Part shown: in pieces, positions 49,684 through 59,234 of the stretch | Layout of the letters: every line of letters starts with the position of its first letter | How positions within the stretch are numbered: position 1 is the stretch's first letter | Source of the DNA: Enterobacter huaxiensis | GTDB taxonomy: Bacteria; Pseudomonadota; Gammaproteobacteria; Enterobacterales; Enterobacteriaceae | Reading direction: 5' to 3' | NCBI RefSeq assembly: GCF_003594935.2 | Contig: NZ_CP043342.1 | Coordinates: 3,410,001-3,474,000, forward strand | DNA length: 64,000 bases | The notes under the pieces: generated by a model | Databases searched by the model: none | What the model saw: only the letters and a program-made list of their open reading frames with translations | Told to the model about the DNA's origin: nothing | Translations under genes and position numbers: made by a program

Positions 49684-51051
49684 ATGCTTACGTTTATCGA
49701 GCTCCTTATCGGAGTCGTCGTCATTGTGGGTGTAGCGCGCTACATCATTAAAGGCTATTCGGCCACGGGCGTGTTATTCGTCGGCGGCCTGACGCTGCTG
49801 ATCGTCAGTGCGCTAATGGGCCATCAGGTTTTACCGGCCAGCGAAACCAGTACCGGCTATACCGCCACTGACATCGTTGAATATATTAAAATCCTGCTTA
49901 TGAGCCGCGGCGGCGACCTGGGCATGATGATCATGATGCTGTGTGGTTTTGCCGCCTATATGACCCATATCGGTGCCAACGATATGGTGGTTAAAATGGC
50001 CTCTAAGCCACTTCAATATATCAACTCCCCGTATCTGCTGATGGTCGCCGCCTATTTCCTGGCCTGCCTGATGTCTCTTGCCGTTTCGTCGGCGACCGGT
50101 CTTGGCGTACTGCTGATGGCGACGCTGTTCCCGGTGATGGTCAACGTGGGCATCAGCCGCGGCGCGGCGGCGGCAATTTGCGCTTCCCCTGCGGCCATTA
50201 TTCTCTCTCCCACCTCTGGCGACGTGGTGCTCGCCGCGAAGGCCGCAGAGATGTCGCTCATCGACTTCGCGTTCAAAACCACGCTGCCCATCTCCATTGT
50301 GGCCATCGTCGGAATGGGCGTCGCGCACTTCTTCTGGCAGCGCTATCTCGATAAGAAAGAGAACATCAGCCACGAGATGATGGACGTCAGCGAGATCACC
50401 ACCACCGCGCCAGGGTTCTATTCCATTCTGCCGTTCACCCCGATCATCGGCGTGCTGATTTTTGACGGCAAATGGGGTCCGCAGCTGCATATCATTACTA
50501 TCCTGGTGATCTGCATGCTGCTGGCCGCCCTGCTGGAATTTGTGCGCGGGTTTAACACGCAGAAAGTCTTCTCGGGCCTGGAAGTCGCGTATCGCGGCAT
50601 GGCCGATGCGTTCGCTGGGGTGGTCATGCTGCTGGTGGCGGCGGGCGTGTTTGCCCAGGGTCTGAGCACCATCGGCTTTATCCAGAGCCTGATCTCCATC
50701 GCAACCTCGTTTGGCTCTGCCAGCATTATCCTGATGCTGGTGCTGGTTGTGCTGACCATGCTGGCGGCCATGACCACCGGTTCAGGGAACGCACCGTTCT
50801 ACGCCTTCGTTGAGATGATCCCGAAACTCGCGCACTCCTCCGGCATCAACCCGGCCTATCTGTCTATCCCTATGCTGCAGGCCTCTAACCTGGGGCGCAC
50901 CATTTCCCCGGTATCGGGGGTGGTGGTCGCGGTGGCGGGTATGGCAAAAATTTCGCCGTTTGAAGTGGTAAAACGCACCTCAGTCCCGGTACTGGTGGGT
51001 TTGATCATCGTTATTATCGCCACGGAAGTGCTGGTTCCCGGCGCCGCCTAA
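49684..51051 (+). CDS. dcuC: Anaerobic C4-dicarboxylate transporter DcuC
   Basis: Inner-membrane carrier that mainly exports succinate during fermentation. The 455-residue protein has about twelve hydrophobic helices. The ATG chosen gives MLTFIELLIGVVVIVGVARY, as in E. coli; the frame is open 11 codons upstream. Family stretches such as AVSSATGLGVLLMATLFPV and TTGSGNAPFYAFVEM are present. The C-terminus is about six residues shorter than in E. coli. A FNR site upstream and a terminator downstream frame it as a single gene. Confidence 0.96.
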   Translation: MLTFIELLIGVVVIVGVARYIIKGYSATGVLFVGGLTLLIVSALMGHQVLPASETSTGYTATDIVEYIKILLMSRGGDLGMMIMMLCGFAAYMTHIGANDMVVKMASKPLQYINSPYLLMVAAYFLACLMSLAVSSATGLGVLLMATLFPVMVNVGISRGAAAAICASPAAIILSPTSGDVVLAAKAAEMSLIDFAFKTTLPISIVAIVGMGVAHFFWQRYLDKKENISHEMMDVSEITTTAPGFYSILPFTPIIGVLIFDGKWGPQLHIITILVICMLLAALLEFVRGFNTQKVFSGLEVAYRGMADAFAGVVMLLVAAGVFAQGLSTIGFIQSLISIATSFGSASIILMLVLVVLTMLAAMTTGSGNAPFYAFVEMIPKLAHSSGINPAYLSIPMLQASNLGRTISPVSGVVVAVAGMAKISPFEVVKRTSVPVLVGLIIVIIATEVLVPGAA

Positions 51052-51071
51052 GCTAAATTTCTGAATACCTT

Positions 51072-51097
51072 AAAGCGCCTGCGGGCGCTTTTTGTGT
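51072..51097 (+). terminator. Rho-independent terminator of dcuC
   Basis: AAAGCGCC pairs with GGGCGCTTT across a short loop and is followed by TTTGTGTTTT. It lies 20 bp past the dcuC stop codon. Confidence 0.85.
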
Positions 51098-51145
51098 TTT
51101 AATAACTGCCAGAAATTAATCGCGTTTCATCAATCAGGAAATCAA

Positions 51146-51955
51146 ATGTTCAGGAAGGATGTCATTATCCCGTCCGGCGCCATGGCGCTCGCACTTTGTG
51201 TATTCTCCATCGAGGCCGAACCGCTCAAGGCAACGCAATACGCCGATTTCGATCGCTACGTTCTGGCGCTTTCCTGGCAAACCGGGTTTTGTCAAAGCAT
51301 GGCCGATCGCAGCCGCAAGGAGCCTGACGAGTGCCGCCTGCAAAAAGAGAGTGCCAGCAAGAGTGATTTCCTGACCGTTCACGGCCTGTGGCCCGGCCTG
51401 CCGAAGTCTATAGCGTCGCGCGGGGTAGACGAACGTCGCTGGATGCGCTTTGGCTGCGCCACCCGCCCGCTGCCGAACATGCCGGAAGCCAAAGCCAGCC
51501 GCAAATGCGCCGCCGCCGAAACCGGCCTGTCCCTGTCCGGGGCGGCAAAGCTGAACAGCGTCATGCCCGGCGCGGGCGGGAACTCCTGCCTGGAACGCTA
51601 CGAGTATGCTAAACACGGCGTCTGCTTCGGGTTCGACCCCGACGCCTATTTTGGCACCATGGTGCGTTTGAATCAGGAAGTCAAAAGCAGCGCGGTGGGA
51701 AAATTCCTCGCGGATAACTACGGCAAAACCGTTACCCGCAGCGCCTTTGACAAGGCTGTCGCCACCACCTGGGGCAGGGAAAATGTCAAAGCGTTCAAGC
51801 TCACCTGCAACGGTAACCCGGCCTACCTGACGGAAATGCAGATCTCCCTGAAGGCCGACACCATAAATAATCCGCTTTCCGCAGGTTCGTTTGCGCCACA
51901 GCCGCATCCCGGCAGCTGCGGCAAACAGTTTGTAATCGACAAAGTCGGATATTAA
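51146..51955 (+). CDS. rna: Ribonuclease I (RNase T2 family)
   Basis: Periplasmic broad-specificity endoribonuclease giving 2',3'-cyclic phosphates. The ATG chosen gives MFRKDVIIPSGAMALALCVF, a signal peptide ending near IEAEPL, and 269 residues, against 268 in E. coli. The two T2 active-site boxes are clear: FLTVHGLWPGLP (about residues 75-86) and YEYAKHGVCFG (about 152-162). Many cysteines fit the disulphide-bonded fold. In E. coli rna is adjacent to rnk; here 8 kb of the fry locus lie between them. Confidence 0.95.
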   Translation: MFRKDVIIPSGAMALALCVFSIEAEPLKATQYADFDRYVLALSWQTGFCQSMADRSRKEPDECRLQKESASKSDFLTVHGLWPGLPKSIASRGVDERRWMRFGCATRPLPNMPEAKASRKCAAAETGLSLSGAAKLNSVMPGAGGNSCLERYEYAKHGVCFGFDPDAYFGTMVRLNQEVKSSAVGKFLADNYGKTVTRSAFDKAVATTWGRENVKAFKLTCNGNPAYLTEMQISLKADTINNPLSAGSFAPQPHPGSCGKQFVIDKVGY

Positions 51956-51961
51956 TTCTCT

Positions 51962-51990
51962 TCCGGGCCTCCCCTGCCCGGATTTTCATT
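51962..51990 (+). terminator. Rho-independent terminator of rna
   Basis: TCCGGGC pairs with GCCCGGA around a 7-nt loop and is followed by TTTTCATTCATTT. It lies 6 bp past the rna stop codon. Confidence 0.8.
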
Positions 51991-52033
51991 CATTTCCGTT
52001 ATATGACGATTAGCGTCACACTTCCGCGCATAC

Positions 52034-52066
52034 GCATCATTCATCCAGCTATTGCATCATTTATCC
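52034..52066 (+). promoter_or_regulatory. Direct-repeat operator candidate upstream of fryB
   Basis: GCATCATTCATCC and GCATCATTTATCC (12 of 13 identical) stand exactly 20 bp apart, about two helical turns. The second half-site ends next to the weak -35 region of a CATAAT -10 box (52093-52098). This geometry is typical of AraC-type activator sites; a ypdC-like AraC gene is at the other end of the locus. Confidence 0.5.
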
Positions 52067-52127
52067 GGTAAACACAATCGAAACCTCCCCGCCATAATCG
52101 AGGCGTCATCTACTGGAGGAATTTCAC

Positions 52128-52451
52128 ATGGCTAAAAAATTGATCGCGCTGTGCGCCTGCCCGATGGGTCTGGCACATACCTTTATGGCCGCTCAGGCGC
52201 TGGAAGATGCCGCCACGGAAGCAGGCTACGAGGTCAAGATTGAAACGCAGGGTGCAGACGGCATCCAGAACCGCTTAACGGCGCAGGATATCGCCGAAGC
52301 CGACATTATCATCCACGCCATCGCCATCACCCCGGAAGACAACGAGCGCTTCGAAACGCGCGACGTCTACGAGATCACGCTTCAGGACGCCATTAAAAAC
52401 GCGGCGGGCACCCTGAAAGAGATCGAAGAGATGATCGCAGCAGAACAATAA
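52128..52451 (+). CDS. fryB: Fructose-like PTS enzyme IIB FryB
   Basis: A 107-residue cytoplasmic IIB protein of the fructose family. It passes phosphate from the IIA part of FryA to the sugar bound by FryC. The phospho-cysteine is in LCACPMGLAHTFMAAQA (Cys about residue 11, family motif CPxGxAHT). The ribosome-binding site is GGAGG, 9 bp upstream. Sequence and length agree with E. coli FryB. First gene of fryB-fryC-ypdF-ypdE-fryA. The sugar is unknown. Confidence 0.93.
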   Translation: MAKKLIALCACPMGLAHTFMAAQALEDAATEAGYEVKIETQGADGIQNRLTAQDIAEADIIIHAIAITPEDNERFETRDVYEITLQDAIKNAAGTLKEIEEMIAAEQ

Positions 52452-52478
52452 TAATTTTCAACCTCAGGGGTTTTCGTC

Positions 52479-53729
52479 ATGGCAATTAAAAAACGCAGTG
52501 CGGTTCGCCCGGAAGGTCACGAGGGCGGTACGCTCGCAATCAAACCCGCGCCGGTTGCCACCAGCAACGCTTTCTGGAAGGAACTTCCTCAGCACATTAT
52601 GTCGGGTATTTCCCGCATGGTGCCGACACTCATTATGGGCGGGGTGATCCTCGCCATTTCACAGCTTATCGCCTACGTCTGGCTGGAAATTCCGCCCGAT
52701 ACCGGCATTTTGGACGCGCTGAACTCGGGCAAATTTACCGGGTTCAATCTCTCCGTTCTGAAATTCGGCTATCTCACCGAATCCTTCGGCGGGCTGCTGT
52801 TTAGTTTTGCAATCCCGATGTTTTCCGCCTTTGTCGCCAACTCCATCGGCGGCAAGCTGGCCTTCCCGGCCGGTTTTATCGGCGGTCTAGTCGCCACGCA
52901 GCCCACGCTGGTATTGAATTTCGATCCTGAAAAACTGACCTGGCTTGCCACCAAACCCGTGCCTTCCACCTTTATTGGCGCGCTGATTATCGCGATTGCA
53001 GCAGGCTACCTGGTGAAGTGGCTGAACACGAAAATCAGCGTGCCGCAGTATCTGCTGGCCTTCAAAAGCACCTTCCTGATCCCGATTCTCTCCGCGCTGT
53101 TTGTCATGCTGGCGATGTATTACGTCATCACCCCCATTGGCGGCTGGTTAAATGCGGGTATGCGCACCCTGCTGCTCGCTGCTGGTCAGGCGGGTTCGAT
53201 GATGTACGCCATCGGCATGGCGGCCGCGACGGCCATTGATCTCGGCGGGCCTATCAACAAAGCGGCCGGTTTTGTCGGGCTGGGGTTAACCACCGACCAC
53301 GTATTGCCGATCACCTCGCGCGCGGTGGCCATTGTCATTCCACCGATTGGCCTCGGCCTGGCCACGCTTATCGATCGCCGTCTGACCGGCAAACGCCTGT
53401 TCAGCCCGCAGCTCTATCCGCAGGGCAAAACGGCGATGTTCCTCGCCTTTATGGGGATCAGCGAAGGCGCCATTCCGTTTTTACTGGAGAACCCGCTCGC
53501 TACGCTGCCCGCGTACATGATCGGTGCGATCGCCGGCGCCATGACCGCTACCGCGCTGGGTGCCGTTCAGTGGTTCCCGGAATCGGCAATCTGGGCGTGG
53601 CCGCTGGTGACCAATCTCGGCGCCTATATGCTGAGCATTCTTGTCGGCGCGGTCATTACCGCCCTGCTGGTGGTCACCATCCGCAACAGCATGCACAAAC
53701 GCGGAAAACTCGCCATCGATACGCTGTAA
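52479..53729 (+). CDS. fryC: Fructose-like PTS enzyme IIC FryC
   Basis: A 416-residue inner-membrane sugar channel with about nine to ten helices. A basic cytoplasmic N-terminus (MAIKKRSAVRPEGHEGG) precedes the first helix. Fructose-family stretches include GGVILAISQLIAYV, AGFIGGLVATQPT and the sugar-site MGISEGAIPF. Length agrees with E. coli FryC (415). It is 27 bp from fryB and 11 bp from ypdF. Confidence 0.93.
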   Translation: MAIKKRSAVRPEGHEGGTLAIKPAPVATSNAFWKELPQHIMSGISRMVPTLIMGGVILAISQLIAYVWLEIPPDTGILDALNSGKFTGFNLSVLKFGYLTESFGGLLFSFAIPMFSAFVANSIGGKLAFPAGFIGGLVATQPTLVLNFDPEKLTWLATKPVPSTFIGALIIAIAAGYLVKWLNTKISVPQYLLAFKSTFLIPILSALFVMLAMYYVITPIGGWLNAGMRTLLLAAGQAGSMMYAIGMAAATAIDLGGPINKAAGFVGLGLTTDHVLPITSRAVAIVIPPIGLGLATLIDRRLTGKRLFSPQLYPQGKTAMFLAFMGISEGAIPFLLENPLATLPAYMIGAIAGAMTATALGAVQWFPESAIWAWPLVTNLGAYMLSILVGAVITALLVVTIRNSMHKRGKLAIDTL

Positions 53730-53740
53730 TGGGGTGAAGA

Positions 53741-54826
53741 ATGGATTTACTGACAAAGCTCCGCCACTGGCTGGCAGCAGAAAAGCTGGATGGCGTACTG
53801 ATTGCGTCGCGCCAGAATAAACAGCCGCATCTGGGGATTTCAACCGGTTCAGGCTACGTGCTGGTGACGCAGGCGCGCGCACACATCCTGGTGGATTTTC
53901 GCTATTACAACGATATCGCCTCGCGCGCGGCGGGCTACCGGATGCATCTGCTTGATGCAGCAAACCCGTTTGCCACGGTAGTGAACCGCCTCATTGCCGA
54001 GGAAAACCTCGCCACGCTGGGGTTCGAAGGTGAACACGTCAGCTGGCAAACCGGCAGTCAGTGGCGCGACACGCTAGGTACAACGCTTTGCGGTATCTCC
54101 CTTGATGCCCTGCGGCAGATAAAAACGGCGGACGAAATTGCCCGCATTCGCGCGGCCTGTCGCATTGCCGACAGCGCAGCACGGCACATCCGTCGCTTTA
54201 TCCAGCCAGGCATGCGCGAGCGCGAGGTCGCCGCCGAGCTGGAGTGGTTTATGAAGCAGCAGGGGGCGGAAAAGCCCTCTTTCGACACCATCGTTGCCAG
54301 CGGGCCGCGCGGCGCCCTGCCGCATGGAAAAGCCTCTGACAAAGTGATTAATGCAGGGGAACTGATCACTCTCGATTTTGGCGCCCAACACCAGGGATAC
54401 TGCTCGGACATGACGAGGACGTTCCTTGTCGCCGGACAGAGCCAGAGCCCCGAAAAGCATCCGCTTTATCAGGTCTATCAGACCGTGCTGGAGGCGCAGC
54501 TCGCGGCCATCCGCGCGATTCGCCCCGGTATTCCCTGCCATCAGGTGGACAGCGCCGCCCGCTCGGTGATTGAACGCGCGGGCTACGGGCCGCAGTTCGG
54601 CCACAATACCGGGCACGCCATCGGCATTGATGTCCATGAAAACCCGCGCTTTTCTCCAACCGATAGCACGCTGCTGCAGCCCGGTATGCTCTTGACCGTC
54701 GAACCGGGTATCTACCTTGAGGGCGCGGGCGGCGTGCGCATTGAAGACGTCGTTCTGGTGACGGAGACGGGAGCCGAGGTGCTCTACGCCATGGATAAGA
54801 CCCTGCAAATAACGGGAGAACGGTAA
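53741..54826 (+). CDS. ypdF: Aminopeptidase YpdF (M24 family)
   Basis: A 361-residue metallopeptidase of the aminopeptidase P / methionine aminopeptidase fold. A creatinase-like N-terminal domain (about 1-130) precedes the pita-bread catalytic domain. Metal ligands are visible: [16 protein letters not shown] (two Asp), [13 protein letters not shown] (His), VEPGIYLEG (Glu) and VRIEDVVLV (Glu). E. coli YpdF cleaves X-Pro and Met dipeptides. It overlaps ypdE by 1 bp. Peptidases in a PTS operon suggest a glycosylated or amino-linked substrate, which is inference. Confidence 0.92.
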   Translation: MDLLTKLRHWLAAEKLDGVLIASRQNKQPHLGISTGSGYVLVTQARAHILVDFRYYNDIASRAAGYRMHLLDAANPFATVVNRLIAEENLATLGFEGEHVSWQTGSQWRDTLGTTLCGISLDALRQIKTADEIARIRAACRIADSAARHIRRFIQPGMREREVAAELEWFMKQQGAEKPSFDTIVASGPRGALPHGKASDKVINAGELITLDFGAQHQGYCSDMTRTFLVAGQSQSPEKHPLYQVYQTVLEAQLAAIRAIRPGIPCHQVDSAARSVIERAGYGPQFGHNTGHAIGIDVHENPRFSPTDSTLLQPGMLLTVEPGIYLEGAGGVRIEDVVLVTETGAEVLYAMDKTLQITGER

Positions 54827-55866
54827 TGGACCATGAATTACTGCGCGCGCTGAGCGAAGCCGATGCGATTGCCGCCTCAGAACAGGAGGTGCGCGACATC
54901 CTGATCGGTGAGGCGCATAAGCACCATAAAGAGGTGCAGTTTGACGGCCTCGGCTCCGTGCTCATCCGCGTTAACCAGAGCAGCGGGCCGAAGGTGATGG
55001 TCTGCGCCCATATGGACGAAGTCGGGTTTATGGTGCGCAGCATTACGAAGGAAGGGGCGATCGACGTGCTGCCGATTGGCAACGTGCGCATGATGGCACG
55101 CACCCTACAGCCGGTCCGCATAACCACGCGTGACGGACGGAAAATCCCCGGTTTGCTGGATGGGGACGTCAACGGCGCTACCGTTGACAATCTGCGCGTC
55201 GACATCGGTGCCATCTCGGCTGAAGAGGTGTTAGCCAGCGGCATTGACGCGGGTGACCGCGTGACGTTCGATACCCTGTTTCAGCGTCTTCCCCACCGCC
55301 GCGTGATGGGAAAAGCCTTTGACGACCGGCTCGGTTGTTACCTGCTGATCGCCCTGCTGCGCGAGCTCCATCGGGCGCCGCTCGACTGCGAGCTATGGCT
55401 CGTAGCAAGCTCAAGCGAGGAGGTAGGCCTGCGGGGTGGAGAGACCGCTACGCGGGCCATCAACCCCGATATCGCGCTGGTGCTCGATACCGCCTGCTGG
55501 TCTAAAAACTTTGATTACGGCAGCGCAAACCATCGCCAGATTGGCGCGGGCCCCATGCTGGTGCTGTATGACAAAACCCTTATCGCCCCGCCAAAACTGA
55601 CGGCGTTTATTGAAAAAGTCGCGCGCCCATTAGGCATCCCGCTGCAAAAAGACATGTTCAGCAACGGCGGCACCGACGGGGGAGCGGTACATCTCTCCGG
55701 CACGGGCGTGCCTGCCGTGGTGCTGGGCCCGCCGACCCGACACGGGCACTGCGCGGCATCCATCGCCGACGAAAACGACATTAACCACACCCATCAACTG
55801 CTTGTCGCCCTTGTGGCATGCATGAACCGTGAGACCGTGGCTCACCTGACGGACTTCAGGTGCTGA
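54826..55866 (+). CDS. ypdE: Broad-specificity aminopeptidase YpdE (M42 family)
   Basis: A 346-residue metalloaminopeptidase. M42 metal ligands are present: [11 protein letters not shown] (His, about residue 63), [10 protein letters not shown] (Asp), [11 protein letters not shown] (catalytic Glu pair), and the C-terminal HGHCAAS (His). E. coli YpdE removes N-terminal residues in the wake of YpdF. It is translationally coupled to ypdF (1-bp overlap) and 22 bp from fryA. Confidence 0.92.
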   Translation: MDHELLRALSEADAIAASEQEVRDILIGEAHKHHKEVQFDGLGSVLIRVNQSSGPKVMVCAHMDEVGFMVRSITKEGAIDVLPIGNVRMMARTLQPVRITTRDGRKIPGLLDGDVNGATVDNLRVDIGAISAEEVLASGIDAGDRVTFDTLFQRLPHRRVMGKAFDDRLGCYLLIALLRELHRAPLDCELWLVASSSEEVGLRGGETATRAINPDIALVLDTACWSKNFDYGSANHRQIGAGPMLVLYDKTLIAPPKLTAFIEKVARPLGIPLQKDMFSNGGTDGGAVHLSGTGVPAVVLGPPTRHGHCAASIADENDINHTHQLLVALVACMNRETVAHLTDFRC

Positions 55867-55888
55867 TCTCACGCGGTAAGGAGTAACC

Positions 55889-58384
55889 ATGCTTTCGATT
55901 GAATTTTTCTGCCCACTGCCCAACGGGCTGCACGCGCGCCCGGCCTGGGCGCTGAAGGAGCAGTGCAGCGCATGGCACTGCGATATCCGTTTTATCAACA
56001 AACGCCTTAACACCCACGCGGATGCCAAAAGTTCGCTGGCGCTGATCGGCACGGGGACGCTGTTCAACGACAGCTGCGTGCTGGAACTGAGCGGTAGCGA
56101 CGAGGAGCAGGCACGACGCGCCCTTGAGCAGTATATCAATGCGGAATTTATCGACAGCGACAGCATACCTTCCGGTGATGCGCCCCACGTTGCCCATCCC
56201 CTTCCCCGCTCGCTGGTGCGGCTCAACCCGCAGCTGCAGCACGCCATTACGCTCGCCACCGGCATCGGTACCGGCACATTGCAAGGCTGGCAAAGCGATA
56301 ATCTCCAGCGCTATCGCCAGAACCCGGCGTCGCCGGAGGACTGTACGCGCCTGGAACACAGCCTGGCCACGCTTGCAGAGCAGCTTAACCATCGCCTGCG
56401 CGGGCTTGAAGGCGAGAGTAAAACCATCATCAGCGCCCATCTCTCGCTGATTCAGGATGATGAATTTGGGGGCAACATACGCCGCCTGATAAGCAGCGAT
56501 CGGCTTAGCCTTGCCGACGCCATCATTCGTAACATGGAGCAGATCTGCGACAAGCTGTCTAACTCGGCCAGCGACTACCTTCGTGAGCGCGTCAGCGATA
56601 TCCGCGACATCAGCGAGCAGCTGCTGACTATCACCTGGCCTGAACTCCAGCAGGCCTCCGGGTTTACCCTCAACGCGCCCACGATTCTGGTGGCCGAAGA
56701 TTTAACGCCCAGCCAGTTTTTAAGCCTCGACACCCGCTACCTGGCAGGCATGGTGCTGGAGAAAACGGGGCGAACGTCGCACACGCTGATACTGGCACGC
56801 GCCGCGTCCATTCCCGTGCTGAGCGGCCAAACGGTCTCCTCGCTGGCGCCGTTTATGGGCAAAGAGGCGGTTCTGGACGGCATCTGCAGCGTACTGGTTA
56901 CGGAGCCCAATGAGGCCGTGAGCCGCTACTATAGCGTGGCGCAGCGCCTCGCCGAGATCCGCCACCAGCAGCAGATCAAAGACGCAGGGCTGCCTGCACT
57001 CACGCGGGATAACGTTCCGGTAGATATTGCGGCCAACATCGGCAGCGCGCTGGAGGCCCCTGGCGCGTTCGCCTGCGGCGCGCAGGGCGTTGGCCTGTTT
57101 CGAACCGAGATGCTTTACATGGACCGCGATAGCGCCCCGGACGAGCAGGAGCAATTTGAAGCCTACCAGCAGGTCCTTCTCTCCGCAGAGGGTAAACCCG
57201 TCATCTTCCGCACCATGGACATTGGCGGCGACAAGCAGATCCCGTACCTGAATATTCCGCAGGAGGAGAATCCGTTCCTCGGCTATCGCGCGGTGCGCAT
57301 CTATCCGGAGTTTGCTCACCTGTTCCGCACCCAGCTTCGCGCCATTTTACGCGCGGGTGCCAGCGGAAATGCGCTGCTGATGATCCCGATGGTGCATAGC
57401 CTGGATCAGATTTTATGGGTCAAAAAGGAAATGCAAAACGTGCGGGACGAGCTGGCGTCGCAAGGACTGCGCCATACGCCGCACCTGCCGCTGGGGATTA
57501 TGGTTGAAGTGCCTGCCGTCTGTTTTATCATCGACCACTTCTGCGAAGAGGTCGATTTCTTCAGCATCGGCTCAAACGACATGACCCAATATCTTTACGC
57601 GGTCGATCGCAACAACCCGCGCGTATCGCCGCTATACAACCCGATCGCGCCGTCATTTTTACGCATGGTGCGCCAGATCGTCACGGCCGCCCACCGCTAC
57701 GGTAAATGGGTCGGGATTTGCGGTGAGCTTGCCGGCGAACGTCGTTATCTCCCCCTGCTGCTGGGGCTTGGCATCGACGAGTTCAGCATGAGCGGGCCGC
57801 GTATCCCCGCCGTGAAAACCCAGCTGCGCCAGCTGGCGATGACGGCCTGCCGGGAGCTGGCCGATAGCGCCTGCGAGTGTCGCAGCGCGGAAGAGATAGA
57901 AACCCTGCTGGCCGATTTCACACCTGAAGAGCCCGCGCGACCGCTGCTGGCGCGGGAGACCATCGTCTTCGGTCAGCCGCTCACCTCCAAAGAGCAGGTG
58001 CTCCAGTATCTGTGCGGCAACCTGGCGATTCAGGGACGCACAGATAATCCGCTGGAGCTGGAAGAGGATATCTGGCAGCGCGAAGAGATTGTCACCACGG
58101 CCGTCGGGTTCGGCGTGGCCATTCCGCACACGAAATCGCAGTGGATACGCCACTCCAGCATCAGCATTGCGCGTCTGGAAAAGCCCATCGACTGGGAGTC
58201 CGACATGGGCGACGTGGAGCTGGTGATCATGCTGACGCTGGGCGCGCAGGAGGGGAACAACCATGTGAAAGTATTCTCACAGCTGGCGAGGAAGCTGGTG
58301 AACAAAGCGTTTCGGGAAGCCCTGTTCGCGGCTGATTCACCGGAAAGCATGCTTGACCTGCTCACTGCTGAAATCACCTTTTGA
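55889..58384 (+). CDS. fryA: Multiphosphoryl transfer protein FryA (HPr-EI-EIIA fusion)
   Basis: An 831-residue fusion that carries phosphate from phosphoenolpyruvate to FryB. The domains are: HPr-like (about 1-90, His15 in PNGLHARPAW), enzyme I (about 110-660, phospho-His298 in GRTSHTLILARA, plus the PEP-binding ...GLFRTEMLYMDR... and SIGSNDMTQYL regions), and fructose-type EIIA (about 685-831, His747 in VAIPHTKSQW). All three phosphorylation sites are present, so the chain could run independently of the general ptsHI. Length agrees with E. coli FryA. Its stop is 3 bp from the stop of the opposing araC-type gene, with no terminator between. Confidence 0.93.
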   Translation: MLSIEFFCPLPNGLHARPAWALKEQCSAWHCDIRFINKRLNTHADAKSSLALIGTGTLFNDSCVLELSGSDEEQARRALEQYINAEFIDSDSIPSGDAPHVAHPLPRSLVRLNPQLQHAITLATGIGTGTLQGWQSDNLQRYRQNPASPEDCTRLEHSLATLAEQLNHRLRGLEGESKTIISAHLSLIQDDEFGGNIRRLISSDRLSLADAIIRNMEQICDKLSNSASDYLRERVSDIRDISEQLLTITWPELQQASGFTLNAPTILVAEDLTPSQFLSLDTRYLAGMVLEKTGRTSHTLILARAASIPVLSGQTVSSLAPFMGKEAVLDGICSVLVTEPNEAVSRYYSVAQRLAEIRHQQQIKDAGLPALTRDNVPVDIAANIGSALEAPGAFACGAQGVGLFRTEMLYMDRDSAPDEQEQFEAYQQVLLSAEGKPVIFRTMDIGGDKQIPYLNIPQEENPFLGYRAVRIYPEFAHLFRTQLRAILRAGASGNALLMIPMVHSLDQILWVKKEMQNVRDELASQGLRHTPHLPLGIMVEVPAVCFIIDHFCEEVDFFSIGSNDMTQYLYAVDRNNPRVSPLYNPIAPSFLRMVRQIVTAAHRYGKWVGICGELAGERRYLPLLLGLGIDEFSMSGPRIPAVKTQLRQLAMTACRELADSACECRSAEEIETLLADFTPEEPARPLLARETIVFGQPLTSKEQVLQYLCGNLAIQGRTDNPLELEEDIWQREEIVTTAVGFGVAIPHTKSQWIRHSSISIARLEKPIDWESDMGDVELVIMLTLGAQEGNNHVKVFSQLARKLVNKAFREALFAADSPESMLDLLTAEITF

Positions 58385-58387
58385 TTG

Positions 58388-59233
58388 CTACTGGAAGCGG
58401 GCGCGATACTCCCCCGGCGTCAGACCAAACTGGCGCCGAAACAGCCTGGAAAAATAGTCGCTGTCGGCGTACCCGCAGCGCTTCGCCACCTCGCCCACCG
58501 GCAGGTGGTATTTTTGCAGAATAGTGCGCGCTTTGCCCATTCGCACCCAGCGAACGTAATCCACAAAGCTCATCGTGCCGTGCTGCGAAAACAGGCGCGA
58601 CAGGTGGTTAGGGGAAATCGTAAACAGCGCGGCGACGCTCTCACGCGAAAGGGGTTCCGCATAATTATTCTGCAGCCAGCTGCAGATGCTCTGGTAGAGA
58701 AACGCCCCGCGCGAAAGCCCCGGCTCGGCGCATGCCGAGGCCACCTTCCGACACCAGTGAAGCAGGCTTAGCGTCAGAGGCTGAATAATGGCCTGATCCT
58801 GCGGTGACGCGCTCAGATGCGTAAGCGCCATCAGCATGGCGGCACACTCGCCTCTTTCCGGATGCGGAAGCTGCACGTTGCGCTGAGGCTGCCCGTTGCC
58901 CGGCCCCTGAAACGCCAGCCCCAGCCAGGAGGGTGCAAAGACAATGCTCAGCAGCATCACCGGCTCGTCAAACATCGGCACATTGGCCGCCTGGGCAGGC
59001 ACAAACAGCATCTCCCCCTGACGGATCGCCTTTTGCTCCGGGATCAGCTGGTTGCCATACACCCCGCGCAGGACCACGTCGAGACGGGGCCACTCAGAAC
59101 GAAAACGCCCGGCAGGTGCCGGGGCCGGCGAGTGAGCAAACCAGACCCGCCCCAGCTGCTGGGGGTTCAGCACCAGCCCGCTGAGCAGGTCGGCAAAAAA
59201 CTGCCGATCGGCGGGAAGCCGGGTATCAAGCAT
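58388..59233 (-). CDS. ypdC: AraC-family transcriptional regulator, YpdC-like
   Basis: A 281-residue regulator with an N-terminal sensing domain (about 1-165) and a C-terminal AraC DNA-binding domain with two helix-turn-helix motifs (about 180-281). The latter includes RESVAALFTISPNHLSRLF and VAKRCGYADSDYFSRLFRRQ with FGLTPGEYR. The ATG chosen (MLDTRLPADRQFF) follows AGGGGAT; an open frame runs 62 codons upstream, inside the flavin-reductase gene. Its start is 1 bp from that gene's stop, so the two form an operon. It is the likely regulator of fryBC-ypdFE-fryA by position. The symbol follows the E. coli locus arrangement. Confidence 0.8.
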   Translation of the reverse strand: MLDTRLPADRQFFADLLSGLVLNPQQLGRVWFAHSPAPAPAGRFRSEWPRLDVVLRGVYGNQLIPEQKAIRQGEMLFVPAQAANVPMFDEPVMLLSIVFAPSWLGLAFQGPGNGQPQRNVQLPHPERGECAAMLMALTHLSASPQDQAIIQPLTLSLLHWCRKVASACAEPGLSRGAFLYQSICSWLQNNYAEPLSRESVAALFTISPNHLSRLFSQHGTMSFVDYVRWVRMGKARTILQKYHLPVGEVAKRCGYADSDYFSRLFRRQFGLTPGEYRARFQ

Positions 59234-59234
59234 G

